Origin: JAVVHH01 sp963835135
GTDB taxonomy: Bacteria > Pseudomonadota > Alphaproteobacteria > Acetobacterales > Acetobacteraceae
Reading direction: 5' to 3'
Length of the DNA: 64,000 nt
Assembly: GCA_963835135.1 (NCBI GenBank)
Contig: CAWIEF010000005.1
Span: 186,001-250,000 of the forward strand
The stretch's first letter is position 1, and every line of letters begins with the position of its first letter. Position numbers and translations under genes: made by a program. Positions 16,111-24,373 of this stretch are shown here, piece after piece. The notes under the pieces are model-generated. The model was not told the origin of the DNA and did not search any database. It saw only the letters and a list, made by a program, of their open reading frames with translations.

Positions 16111-17618
16111 CCCGGCAAGAAGCGGTCGAGCCCGAGCGTTTCGGCGGCAACCCGGCGGTTCGCCTCCAGCAACCAGGGCGTCGCTTCGGCAGCGCGCGCG
16201 GCCTGGGCCTGATAGTCCCGCCGGAACTGCGGCATCAGTTCGGCCGCCTCGCGCCGCAGCTCCGTCTCGTCCACCGTCGTGATCCGTCCCGCATCCAACA
16301 CCAGGCGCCCGGCGACCATGACGCTGTGCACGCCGCGGCCGGATTCCGCGAACACGACCTGGCGCACCGCGCTGTTGAGCGGGAGGTAGGCGATGTCGGA
16401 CAGGTCGAGCATTACGAGATCGGCCAGCATCCCGGGGGCGATCACCCCAGTTTCGCCCTCGAGACCGACCGCCTTGGCCCCGCCCAGCGTCGCGGCCCGG
16501 AGCGCGTCGCCGGCATGCACGCCCGCCGGATTGGGGTCCGACGCCGCCGCGAGCAGACACAGCAGCTTCATCGCCGTGAACATGTTCTGGCAGTCGCCAC
16601 AGCTGCAGTTGTCGCACCCGAGCGACACGTTCACGCCGGCATCGATGACCCGGCGCATCGGCGCCAGGCCGCTCTTCAGCTTGAGGTTGCTGGCCGGGTT
16701 GTGCGCCAGCCCGGCGCCGGCCTTGGCCAGCAACCCGACCTCCTCGCGCGTCAGCCAGACGCCGTGCACGATCGTCAGGCGCTTGTTGAGCAACCCGACC
16801 TCGTCCAGCCAGCGCAGCATCGACCCGCCCTGCGCCGCATAGAGCGACCGCGCCTTGGCCGCCTGCGCCTTGGTCTCGTACACGTGCGTCAGCACCGGCA
16901 GCCCATACCGGTGCGACAGAGCGGCGACGCCCTCGAGCAACGCCCGGCTGGACCGCTGCGGCCCCGACGGACTCAGCGCCCAGCGCAAGCCTGGCGGCAG
17001 CGGGCTCAAGCGACGGATCTGCGCCTCGACGAAATCGAGCTGGGCCGCCGCATCCGCCGGCGCGCCCCGCACCAGCGCCTGCACCGCCTCGGGCGCCTCC
17101 GCGGGCAGGAACGGCGCGATGTCGAGCGCGGCCACGTCGCGCACCGCGATCGAGAACACCACGCGCAACCCGGCCTCCGCATAGGCCGCGAGTGCCGCGT
17201 CCAGCGTCGGCTCGTCCATCGGCACGAGCGAGTTCATGTCCTGCACCGTCGTCACGCCATGCCGGATGCAGTCGATCGCCCCGATCAGCGTCCGCAGCCG
17301 CACCTCGCGCGCGCTGCGCGGCCCGAGATAGGCCGGCTGCGAATGCAGCGCCCAGACGTCAAAGGGCATGTCTTCCAGCAGCCCTTTCTGCAGCACGTCG
17401 TAGGAGTGGTAATGCGCGTTGACGAAGCCCGGCGATACCAGGAGACCGCTTGCGTCGATCACCCGCGCGCCAGCCGGGATCGGCAGTTCGCCCGGCGCGC
17501 CGACGCCAGTGATGCGGTCGCCCCGGATCAAGACGTCGGCATGGGGCGGCGCATGCGGGTCGGACCCGGGCACCATGACGCGGCCGCCTTGGACGACGGT
17601 GTCAGCGGCGTCGGTCAA
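16107..17618 (-). CDS. Amidohydrolase of the ATZ/TRZ (chlorohydrolase/deaminase) family
   Basis: The 503-residue protein has the full mononuclear amidohydrolase set: NAHYH for the HxH pair, LTHVYET and IVHGVWL for the further histidines, and the metal Asp in LGCDNCSCGDCQN. The Asp is followed by a tight four-cysteine cluster (C-D-N-C-S-C-G-D-C) not found in the sister gene at 10380-11919. The best start is a TTG at 17618, overlapping the stop of the DUF3891 gene (TTGA); there is no strong ribosome-binding site, so translation may depend on coupling. Members deaminate or dechlorinate heterocyclic ring systems; the substrate is open. Confidence 0.85.
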   Translation of the reverse strand: MTDAADTVVQGGRVMVPGSDPHAPPHADVLIRGDRITGVGAPGELPIPAGARVIDASGLLVSPGFVNAHYHSYDVLQKGLLEDMPFDVWALHSQPAYLGPRSAREVRLRTLIGAIDCIRHGVTTVQDMNSLVPMDEPTLDAALAAYAEAGLRVVFSIAVRDVAALDIAPFLPAEAPEAVQALVRGAPADAAAQLDFVEAQIRRLSPLPPGLRWALSPSGPQRSSRALLEGVAALSHRYGLPVLTHVYETKAQAAKARSLYAAQGGSMLRWLDEVGLLNKRLTIVHGVWLTREEVGLLAKAGAGLAHNPASNLKLKSGLAPMRRVIDAGVNVSLGCDNCSCGDCQNMFTAMKLLCLLAAASDPNPAGVHAGDALRAATLGGAKAVGLEGETGVIAPGMLADLVMLDLSDIAYLPLNSAVRQVVFAESGRGVHSVMVAGRLVLDAGRITTVDETELRREAAELMPQFRRDYQAQAARAAEATPWLLEANRRVAAETLGLDRFLPG

Positions 17619-18376
17619 CGCCGCACCAGATCGCGTTGCAGGGTGGTGCGGGCCGGGTCGGCGAGCCAGTCCCGCATGGCGGCGGCGGTGTCGAAACGAC
17701 CTCCGTGCGGGAGCGCCCGCGCCTCGATCTCGAAGCCGAGCGCGTTCAGGGCGAACGGCCATGGGTCCATGCCGTAGCTGCCATCCTGGTGCGGCGTGAG
17801 CGTGATCGGATGGTCAGCGACCTGGAGCGGCGTCGACAGCGGCAACGCACCGCACAGCACCAACGAGAGCGTGTCGGCGAAGGCGATCAACTCCGCATCG
17901 TGCGCGACGATGTCCGCATCCAGACCGAGCGCGGCCGTCCAGTCGTCCTGCATGAGCTGGTGCCGCGCGAGATAGTCCCGGGCGGCCCGTTCATCGGCGA
18001 TTAGACCGCACCCCGGCGCACCGCGATGGCGATCGTCGAACCGGCGATAGATCGTGCTGCCGTGGCGCGACACCAGCAGCGCCACGCGACGGCCCCAGGC
18101 TGCCAGCGCCCGCTCGACGCCGCGCTCCCACATCGGCGCGTGTTCGGCCGCGCCGATGGAGCGGAACTCCCGCGGCCGCCCCGTCTGGTCATCGAACGCT
18201 GGCGCGCGTTCCCAGTCGAGCCACGCGACATCGTGCTGACCCGCCGCAAGAACGACGCGTTCGTCCAGCCGGCGTCCCCAGGCCGCGAGGATCTTGCCCG
18301 AAACCAACGCGTGTTCGGGCTGACTGATCGCCAGGGCGGCTGAACGGTGCGGCGACCCGGCGTCACTGAACAGCAT
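17615..18376 (-). CDS. DUF3891 family protein
   Basis: This 253-residue soluble protein matches the DUF3891 pattern: early QPEHALVSGKIL, then AAGQHDVAWLDWE, and HGSTIYRRF in the middle, with several conserved His and Asp residues that could bind a metal. It has no signal peptide or membrane segment. No function is established for the family to my knowledge. Its gene lies between the Liv ATPase gene (15 bases) and the amidohydrolase gene (four-base overlap), so it is co-transcribed with catabolic genes, which suggests an enzymatic or substrate-processing role. Confidence 0.75.
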   Translation of the reverse strand: MLFSDAGSPHRSAALAISQPEHALVSGKILAAWGRRLDERVVLAAGQHDVAWLDWERAPAFDDQTGRPREFRSIGAAEHAPMWERGVERALAAWGRRVALLVSRHGSTIYRRFDDRHRGAPGCGLIADERAARDYLARHQLMQDDWTAALGLDADIVAHDAELIAFADTLSLVLCGALPLSTPLQVADHPITLTPHQDGSYGMDPWPFALNALGFEIEARALPHGGRFDTAAAMRDWLADPARTTLQRDLVRR

Positions 18377-18391
18377 CGGACACCGAACCTC

Positions 18392-19088
18392 TCACACCGC
18401 CAATTGGCCGGCGACGCGTGAGGCCGCCGTCATCTCGGCCACGCCTTCGTCGACGATCTCGCCCCGCGCGAGCACCGCGTAGCGATCCGCCACCGCCAGC
18501 GCGAACGCGATGTTCTGTTCGATCAGCAGGATCGCCGTTCCCTCGTCGCGCTGCGCCCGGAGCACGTCGGCAAGACGCGTGACGACCGAGGGCTGCAGCC
18601 CCTCGGTGATCTCGTCGATCAGCATCAGCGCGGGCCTGGCCATCAGCGCGCGGGCCATGATCAGCATCTTCTGCTCGCCGCCGCTCAGCGTCCCCGCCTT
18701 TTGCGACCGTCGCGTGGCCAGCACGGGAAAGAAGCCGGCCACCCGTGCGAGCCCGGCCGCGAACAGGCTGCGGCGGCGAAGGCCCAAGCGGAGGTTCTCC
18801 TCGACCGTCAGCTCGGCGAAGATCGCCTGATCCTGCGGTGAGTAGGTCACCGCCCGGCCGCTCAGCCGGTAGGGCGGCAAGCCGGTGACGTCGTCGCCGA
18901 GCACGCGGATGCGGCCCTCGCGCGCCGGCAGGAAGCCCATCACCGTCTTCAGCAAGGTCGTCTTGCCCATGCCGTTCTTGCCCAGCACGGCCACCACCGA
19001 CCCGGCGTCCACGCTCAGGCTCACGCCCCGCAGACACGATCGCCTCGCCATAGCCGGACGACACGCCGTCGATCTCGAGCGCACTCAT
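18392..19088 (-). pseudogene. Branched-chain-type ABC ATPase (LivF-like), frameshifted by one extra base
   Basis: The start ATG at 19088 (overlapping the livMG stop by ATGA) encodes MSALEIDGVSSGYGEAIV, a normal LivF N-terminus, but the next codons run out of frame. The rest of LivF (LRGVSLSVDAG, Walker A GKNGMGKTT, Q-loop SPQDQAIF, signature LSGGEQKMLI, Walker B LMLIDEITEGL) lies in another frame. Deleting one base, the A at about 19034 on the plus strand, restores GTG-CTG-CGG-GGC and a 231-residue protein. The span is 697 bases, one above a multiple of three. Either the base is an assembly error or this importer has lost one ATPase. Confidence 0.85.
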
Positions 19089-20848
19089 GCGGCGTCCAGC
19101 ACGGTCGCCGCCTCGCCGGTGTAGACGGTGCGCACCAGATCGGACTGCGTCACCTCGTCGACGCTGCCGTCCATCAGGATACGGCCTTGGTGCAGCACGA
19201 TGATGCGCGAGCTGATCTCGCGGACGAATTCGAGATCGTGCTCGATCAGCAGGACGCAGAGGCCGTGGTCGCGGACGAGGTCGACCAGGATGGTGCCGAT
19301 CAGCGTCCGCTCGGCCTTGCTCAGCCCGGCCGTCGGCTCGTCGAGCAACAGCACGCTCGGCTCGAGTGCAAGCACCATGGCCAGTTCCAGCGCCTGCTTG
19401 CCGCCATGCGACAGGTGTTTGACGAGGGTGCCGAGCTGATGGCCGAGGCCGGTCGCCTCGACGACCCGCAGCGCCGCCGCCGGCAGCCGGATCCGCTCGG
19501 CCCGACGAAGCGGCGACAGGCGCTCGAAGCGATAGCGGGCGATCCGCAGCGACTCGCCCACGGTGAGCGCGTCGAACACGTTGGGCGCCTGGAACTTGCG
19601 CCCGAGACCGAGGCGGACACAGCCCTCGGGCGGCAACCGCCCGATCGATCTTCCCCCGACGGTCACGGTGCCTGCGCTCCGTTCCATGCCGTCGCTGATG
19701 CACCGGATCAGCGTCGTCTTGCCTGCGCCGTTGGGCCCGATGATGCTTACGAGTTCGCCGGGCTGGGCGGTGAAATCGATGCCCTCCAGCACACGCAGGC
19801 TGCCGTAATAGCGCGCCACCCCGGCGATGACGATCGCGGCGGCGCCATGGGCGGAAACGTCATGGTCGGGCCCGCGGTCGAGCGCGTAGCCCGGCGCGGC
19901 CGCGAGGTCTGTCCGCCGACGCCGCACCAGCCCGAACAGCGCGGGGCCGAGCCCGCCGGGCAACAGGACGATGACGACGATGAACACCAGCCCCACGACC
20001 AGTTGCCACACGAAAGGCAGGGCGCCGCTGAGGATCGCGCTGACGTAGTCGATCAGCACGGCCGCCAGTGCCGGGCCGAGCAAGGTGCCGCGGCCGCCGA
20101 GCGCGACCCAGATGACGAGCTCGGTGCCGAACTGGAAATTTCCCAGGTCGGGCGCGATGACGTCGTTGAACGCGGCATAGGCGAGGCCGGCCAGCGCGGC
20201 CACGACCGCCGACGCCATCAGCAACATCGTCTTCACCCGCGCGCTGCCGATCCCGGAGTAGCGGCAACGCTGCTCGTTCTCGCGGATGGCGACCAGGAGC
20301 CGCCCGTAGTCGCTGCGCACGAACACGAAGCCGGCCGCCGTGATCAGCACCAGCGCCGCCCCGGTGATGCGGAACCACGTCGACATGTCGATGTCGAACG
20401 TGTCGAAGCCGGACAGGCCGCTGCTGCTGCCGGTGATGTCTCCGCCCGAGTAGATGAGCTGGACGAAGATCACCGACTGCACCAGCGTGATCACCGAAAT
20501 ATAGAGCGGCGACACGCGCGGCCCGAACCCCAGCCACGCCACCACCCCGGCGACCGCGGCTGCGACGGACGGTCCGGCAACAAATGCGCCGATCACGGCC
20601 AGCGTGCTGAAATCGTAGCGCGTGACGGTCAGCCCGAACGCGTAGGCGCCGATGCCGAAGAAGGCGGCCTGGCCGAACGAGAGGATGCCGGCATAGCCCC
20701 ACACTATGTCCAAGCTGACAGCGATGGAGCCGTAGAGCAGCGAGCGGATGAGGATGGTGACCGAATAGGGATCGAGGACGATCGGCGCGACGAGCACGAT
20801 GAGGATGGCCGCCGCGGCGAGCACGACGGCGATCGACCGCTTACGCAC
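19085..20848 (-). CDS. Fused LivM permease and LivG ATPase (branched-chain-type ABC importer)
   Basis: One 587-residue frame holds a membrane half (about residues 1-320, LivM-like with SLDIVWGYAGILSFGQAAFFG and AIRENEQRCRYSGIG) followed by an ATPase half (about 345-587, Walker A GPNGAGKTT, signature LSHGGKQALELA, Walker B VLLLDEPTAGLS). A hydrophilic linker with acidic residues joins them near 320-345. Fusions of LivM and LivG occur in several proteobacteria. The GTG start at 20848 overlaps the livH stop by eight bases. With LivH, the binding protein and the broken LivF it forms one Liv-type importer for a hydrophilic substrate such as an amide, urea derivative or amino acid. Confidence 0.9.
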   Translation of the reverse strand: MRKRSIAVVLAAAAILIVLVAPIVLDPYSVTILIRSLLYGSIAVSLDIVWGYAGILSFGQAAFFGIGAYAFGLTVTRYDFSTLAVIGAFVAGPSVAAAVAGVVAWLGFGPRVSPLYISVITLVQSVIFVQLIYSGGDITGSSSGLSGFDTFDIDMSTWFRITGAALVLITAAGFVFVRSDYGRLLVAIRENEQRCRYSGIGSARVKTMLLMASAVVAALAGLAYAAFNDVIAPDLGNFQFGTELVIWVALGGRGTLLGPALAAVLIDYVSAILSGALPFVWQLVVGLVFIVVIVLLPGGLGPALFGLVRRRRTDLAAAPGYALDRGPDHDVSAHGAAAIVIAGVARYYGSLRVLEGIDFTAQPGELVSIIGPNGAGKTTLIRCISDGMERSAGTVTVGGRSIGRLPPEGCVRLGLGRKFQAPNVFDALTVGESLRIARYRFERLSPLRRAERIRLPAAALRVVEATGLGHQLGTLVKHLSHGGKQALELAMVLALEPSVLLLDEPTAGLSKAERTLIGTILVDLVRDHGLCVLLIEHDLEFVREISSRIIVLHQGRILMDGSVDEVTQSDLVRTVYTGEAATVLDAA

Positions 20849-21677
20849 GGGCGAACCCGCTTGGCCGAACGCGGAGCAGGATCGCGGCGAGCACGACGAT
20901 ACTGAGCGCACCCAGCACCGGATTGCTATACGTGCTGATCGCGACCTGCGCCCCGCCCAATACGAGGGAAGCCGCGGCCAGACTGGTCAGCGACGTGCCG
21001 GACACCATCACCAGCATGAACGCGTTCAGCAGCCACGGCACGCCCATCAGGGGGTCGACGCTGAGCAGCGGCGTGATCAGCACGCCCGCGACCGCGGCCA
21101 GCCCGGCGCCGATGCTGAAGGTCAGGAAGCGTACCCGTTCGCTGTTGATGCCGAGACTCTGCGCGAGCGTCTCGTTCATGATCACCGCCCGGGCCGCCAG
21201 GCCCAGCGGGGTGAGCTGGAATACGGCCGCCATCACCAGCCCGAGGCCGATCGCGATGCCAAGCATCAGCAAGCGGTAGAGCGAATACTGTGCGTCGAGC
21301 ATCACCAGCGCGCCCTGGACCGGGCTCTGCACGAAATTGGTCCCGCGCCCGAAGGCCAGCGTGATCAGCTGGACGATGACGATTCCCAGCCCCCACGTGG
21401 CCAGGATCGCGTCGAGCGGCCGGCCGTAGAGCGGCCGCACGATCACCCGTTCCACGGCCGCCCCGAACACCGCGCCGATAACAAGCGCCATCGGGATTGC
21501 CAGCCAAGGGCTGATCCCCCACTGCGTGGCGACCAGCGCGCTATAGCCGCCGATCGTCAAGAACGCACCATGGGCGAAGTTGATGATCTTGAGCACGCCG
21601 TAGGTGATCAACAGTCCGGCGGCGACCACGAAGAGGATCGCCGCCGTGGTAACGACATCGAGCGCGAGATTGATCAC
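20841..21677 (-). CDS. Branched-chain-type ABC permease (LivH-like)
   Basis: The 278-residue protein is hydrophobic with about eight spans and carries the LivH landmarks GLLITYGVLKIINFAHGAF near the N-terminus and RPLYGRPLDAILATWGLGIV (about 79-98). The start is GTG 21677, four bases after the stop of the binding-protein gene. It pairs with the LivM half of the fused gene that follows, to form the channel. Confidence 0.9.
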   Translation of the reverse strand: MINLALDVVTTAAILFVVAAGLLITYGVLKIINFAHGAFLTIGGYSALVATQWGISPWLAIPMALVIGAVFGAAVERVIVRPLYGRPLDAILATWGLGIVIVQLITLAFGRGTNFVQSPVQGALVMLDAQYSLYRLLMLGIAIGLGLVMAAVFQLTPLGLAARAVIMNETLAQSLGINSERVRFLTFSIGAGLAAVAGVLITPLLSVDPLMGVPWLLNAFMLVMVSGTSLTSLAAASLVLGGAQVAISTYSNPVLGALSIVVLAAILLRVRPSGFARA

Positions 21678-21681
21678 CCGT

Positions 21682-22842
21682 TCACTTCAGCTTGGGACAT
21701 TGATTGCCGGGCGACACTTCGGGGAATTTCTGGATGACGTTGACGTTGCCGTCGGCCTGCACCTGGCCGAGATACATCGTCAGCGCCGCGTGATGTTCCT
21801 TGTCCATCGAAACGGTGCCGCGCGGACCGTCGAACGAGACCTCTCCGAGCGCCTTGAGGACCTTGGCCGGGTCGGTGCTGCCGGCCTTTTCGACGGCGGC
21901 CTTGTAGAGGTAGATCCCGTCGTATTCGGGTTCCGACAGATCGTTCGGCGTCTTCATCTCGGCGCCGAACTTCTTCTGGAGCGCCGCCTTGAACGCCTTG
22001 TTGGCCGGATTGTCGATGCTGGTCAGATACGATTGCGAGATGTACACGCCGGTCGCGTCGGGGCCGATCGACTTTGCCGTGCCTTCGTCCACCCCGAGAT
22101 TGCCGAACAGCACTTTCTCGCCCGACGCTCTCAGCTGCTTCGTCAGCGTGACGTTCGGCGCACCGCCGGCGGTCGACGAGATCAGCGCATCCGGCTTTTC
22201 GTTGCGGATCTTGCTGATCACCGGCGTCCAGTCCGAGGCGTCCATCGGCAGGTATTCCTCGCCGACTACTTTCCCGCCTTTGGACGCGATGTATTTACGG
22301 GTGAAATCGAGCATCCCACGACCGAATGCGTAGTCGCTGCCGGCCAGGAAGAAGGTCTTGGCGCCCTTCTCCTTCATGAAGTAGTCGACGATCGACGCGA
22401 CCTGCTGATCCGGGACCCAGGCATCGACATAGAGGTCCGGGCTGCAAGAATGACCCTCGTAGTAGGACGTGTAGATGAACGGTGTCTTCGCGCGCGTCAC
22501 CACCGGCAGCCCGGCGTTGCGCGCCGCGCTGGTTTCCATCGAGATGATCGCATTCACTTTCTGCTGCAGGATGAGGGAGGTGAATGCCTTGACCGCCCCG
22601 TCCGCGCCCGATTGGTCATCGGCGACTTCGAGCGCGACCTGGCGCCCCAAGATGCCGCCCTTGGCGTTGATCTCCTCAACGGCGAGCTGCGCCGCCTGCA
22701 CGACCGATGGCGCCACCACCGAGTTTGCCCCAGAGAGCCCGACCGGGATGCCGATCTTGATCGGATCGGCCGCACGAACCGGATGGCCCGCGAGGAGTGC
22801 GCCTGCAACGAGAATACCCGACCAATATTGAATTTTCGCCAC
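21682..22842 (-). CDS. Branched-chain-type ABC solute-binding protein (LivK-like)
   Basis: The 386-residue protein has a signal peptide (about 24 residues, ending AAD) and the type-I periplasmic fold: DPIKIGIPVGLSGANS, AVEEINAKGGILGRQ and the later SYYEGHSCSPDLYVDAWVPDQQ. It starts at GTG 22842 with GGAG six bases upstream. It is the first gene of the importer that runs to 18392. The 56-base gap upstream, after the formamidase stop, is the only break in this stretch and may hold a promoter, though I see no convincing -35/-10 pair. Cargo is unknown; relatives bind branched amino acids, amides or urea. Confidence 0.88.
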   Translation of the reverse strand: MAKIQYWSGILVAGALLAGHPVRAADPIKIGIPVGLSGANSVVAPSVVQAAQLAVEEINAKGGILGRQVALEVADDQSGADGAVKAFTSLILQQKVNAIISMETSAARNAGLPVVTRAKTPFIYTSYYEGHSCSPDLYVDAWVPDQQVASIVDYFMKEKGAKTFFLAGSDYAFGRGMLDFTRKYIASKGGKVVGEEYLPMDASDWTPVISKIRNEKPDALISSTAGGAPNVTLTKQLRASGEKVLFGNLGVDEGTAKSIGPDATGVYISQSYLTSIDNPANKAFKAALQKKFGAEMKTPNDLSEPEYDGIYLYKAAVEKAGSTDPAKVLKALGEVSFDGPRGTVSMDKEHHAALTMYLGQVQADGNVNVIQKFPEVSPGNQCPKLK

Positions 22843-22898
22843 CGTTTACTCCGATCTTCTCGAGTTGGAAACTATGGTGCCCGCACCGGCCCGACAGA

Positions 22899-23975
22899 CT
22901 ATGGCGCATCCTGCTGCGGGAACACGGCCGTGCATATCCGTGCATGAATACCCTGGCGACCGTCGACCACTTGGGTCACCGCGAAATCCGCCGCGACGCT
23001 CATCAACGAATAGGCGTCGTCGCGGCTCAACTGGTAATGTTCGGTCAGGAGATCGAGCATCCCGAGGCTGGCACCGCGCATCGCAAGATCGAGGTCCTCG
23101 TCGAAGCCGTGCGTCATCCAGCTATCGGCCGTCCGCAGCAGAGGCGACTTGAAGTGGAAGTCACGGCGGATGAACAGCTGCAACGTCACATCCAGCGACG
23201 CCTCGATCGCCGTGCCGCTGATCTCGCCGTCACCCTGCGAGATGTGCGGGTCGCCGATGGAGAACAGCGCACCATCGACCTGCACCGGGTAGAACATCGT
23301 CGACCCCGCCCCGATCCGCCAGTTGTCGATGTTGCCGCCATGCGCGCCCGGCGGGATGCTGCTGACCCGGCCCGGCGCATCCGGGGCGACGCCCGCCGTT
23401 CCCAGATGCGGCCGCACCGGCACCCGAACCCCGCGCAGCGCCGGCACCCGGCAACACTCCTTTTCCGTGGTGATCGTGCCAGGCACCTCGTATTTGCCGG
23501 GAAAATCGTACGCGAACACGGCCTCTGCGGTGTGACACGCCTCGTCCATGCGGTAGATCGTCACGCGCTCCTTGCCGAACTCCTTGTAGAGATGCCCCCA
23601 ATGAGCCGCCAGGTTCGACCCGTAGCGCAGCCGGGGCGTCATCTGGAGGTAGCGGACTTCGAGGATGTCGCCGGGCTTGGCGCCCTCGACATGGATCGGC
23701 CCGGTCAGGATGTGGACGCCCGGGTTGCGGTCCTCAACCGGAACGCCCTCGAAGATCGCCTGCACTCCGGCATCCATCATCAACTCCGGCGCGTCGCCGG
23801 CGTGATGCGTGACGGCCTCGGCGCGGATGATGTCGCCGCTGGCAACCCGCAGCGACGGCGCGCGGGACGCAGAGAAATAGCCCCAATGCACCGTCTCGGG
23901 CGTGGCCCGAAGCTCGTGCAGCTCAGGTCGCCGCCGCTCGCGGTCGCGCAAGGTCTCGTCGCGGAGCAGGGTCAT
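22899..23975 (-). CDS. Acetamidase/formamidase family protein
   Basis: The 358-residue protein shows the FmdA/AmdA family features: HWGYFSASRAPSLRV, GDIIRAEAVTHHAGD, a ligand region HISQGDGEISGTAIE and a C-terminal RDDAYSLMSVAADFAVTQVVD. These enzymes release ammonia from formamide, acetamide or related amides using a metal site. It differs from the FmdA-like gene at 41364 in length and wording. The ATG at 23975 overlaps the ridA stop (ATGA), so it is the last gene of the ABC-RidA unit upstream. Confidence 0.85.
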   Translation of the reverse strand: MTLLRDETLRDRERRRPELHELRATPETVHWGYFSASRAPSLRVASGDIIRAEAVTHHAGDAPELMMDAGVQAIFEGVPVEDRNPGVHILTGPIHVEGAKPGDILEVRYLQMTPRLRYGSNLAAHWGHLYKEFGKERVTIYRMDEACHTAEAVFAYDFPGKYEVPGTITTEKECCRVPALRGVRVPVRPHLGTAGVAPDAPGRVSSIPPGAHGGNIDNWRIGAGSTMFYPVQVDGALFSIGDPHISQGDGEISGTAIEASLDVTLQLFIRRDFHFKSPLLRTADSWMTHGFDEDLDLAMRGASLGMLDLLTEHYQLSRDDAYSLMSVAADFAVTQVVDGRQGIHARICTAVFPQQDAP

Positions 23976-24373
23976 GATCGCAGTCCCACGGTCAGATCGA
24001 TCTCCACCAGCGCCCCCACGGCCAGCCCGCTGACGCCGACGCACGTGCGGCTCGGCAGCGGCGCCTTGAACCAGCCCCGATAGGCCTCGTTGAACGCCGC
24101 GTAATCGGCGAAGTCGGTGAGATAGACGCGGACCATCAGGCTGTCGTCCAACGTCGCGCCGAACTGCGCCAGGACGGCTTCGAGGTTGCGGCGCACCTGC
24201 TCGGCCTGCGGCAGCACGCCGCCCCCGACCAGGTGGCCGGTGGCCGGGTCGGTCGGCATCTGGCCGGTCACGAACAGCAGGTCGCCCCATCGCGTCGCGT
24301 GCGAGAATGGCGCAACGCCCGGCGGCACGCCCTGCTCCGGGGTGAACGAGAACGTCTCGCGCGGACCGGTCAT
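23972..24373 (-). CDS. RidA family (Rid/YjgF) protein
   Basis: The 133-residue protein is a trimeric Rid-family member by length and motifs: GDLLFVTGQMPTDPATG, an internal QAEQVRRNLEAVLAQFGA, the conserved RVYLTDFADYAAFN and the Arg in PSRTCVGVSGLAVGALVEIDL that contacts the carboxylate of imines in RidA. RidA-type enzymes hydrolyse reactive enamine/imine intermediates; relatives also act as aminoacrylate or ureidoacrylate hydrolases in pyrimidine and nitrogen-ring breakdown. It overlaps both neighbours by ATGA. The context of amidases and importers favours a catabolic role. Confidence 0.88.
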   Translation of the reverse strand: MTGPRETFSFTPEQGVPPGVAPFSHATRWGDLLFVTGQMPTDPATGHLVGGGVLPQAEQVRRNLEAVLAQFGATLDDSLMVRVYLTDFADYAAFNEAYRGWFKAPLPSRTCVGVSGLAVGALVEIDLTVGLRS

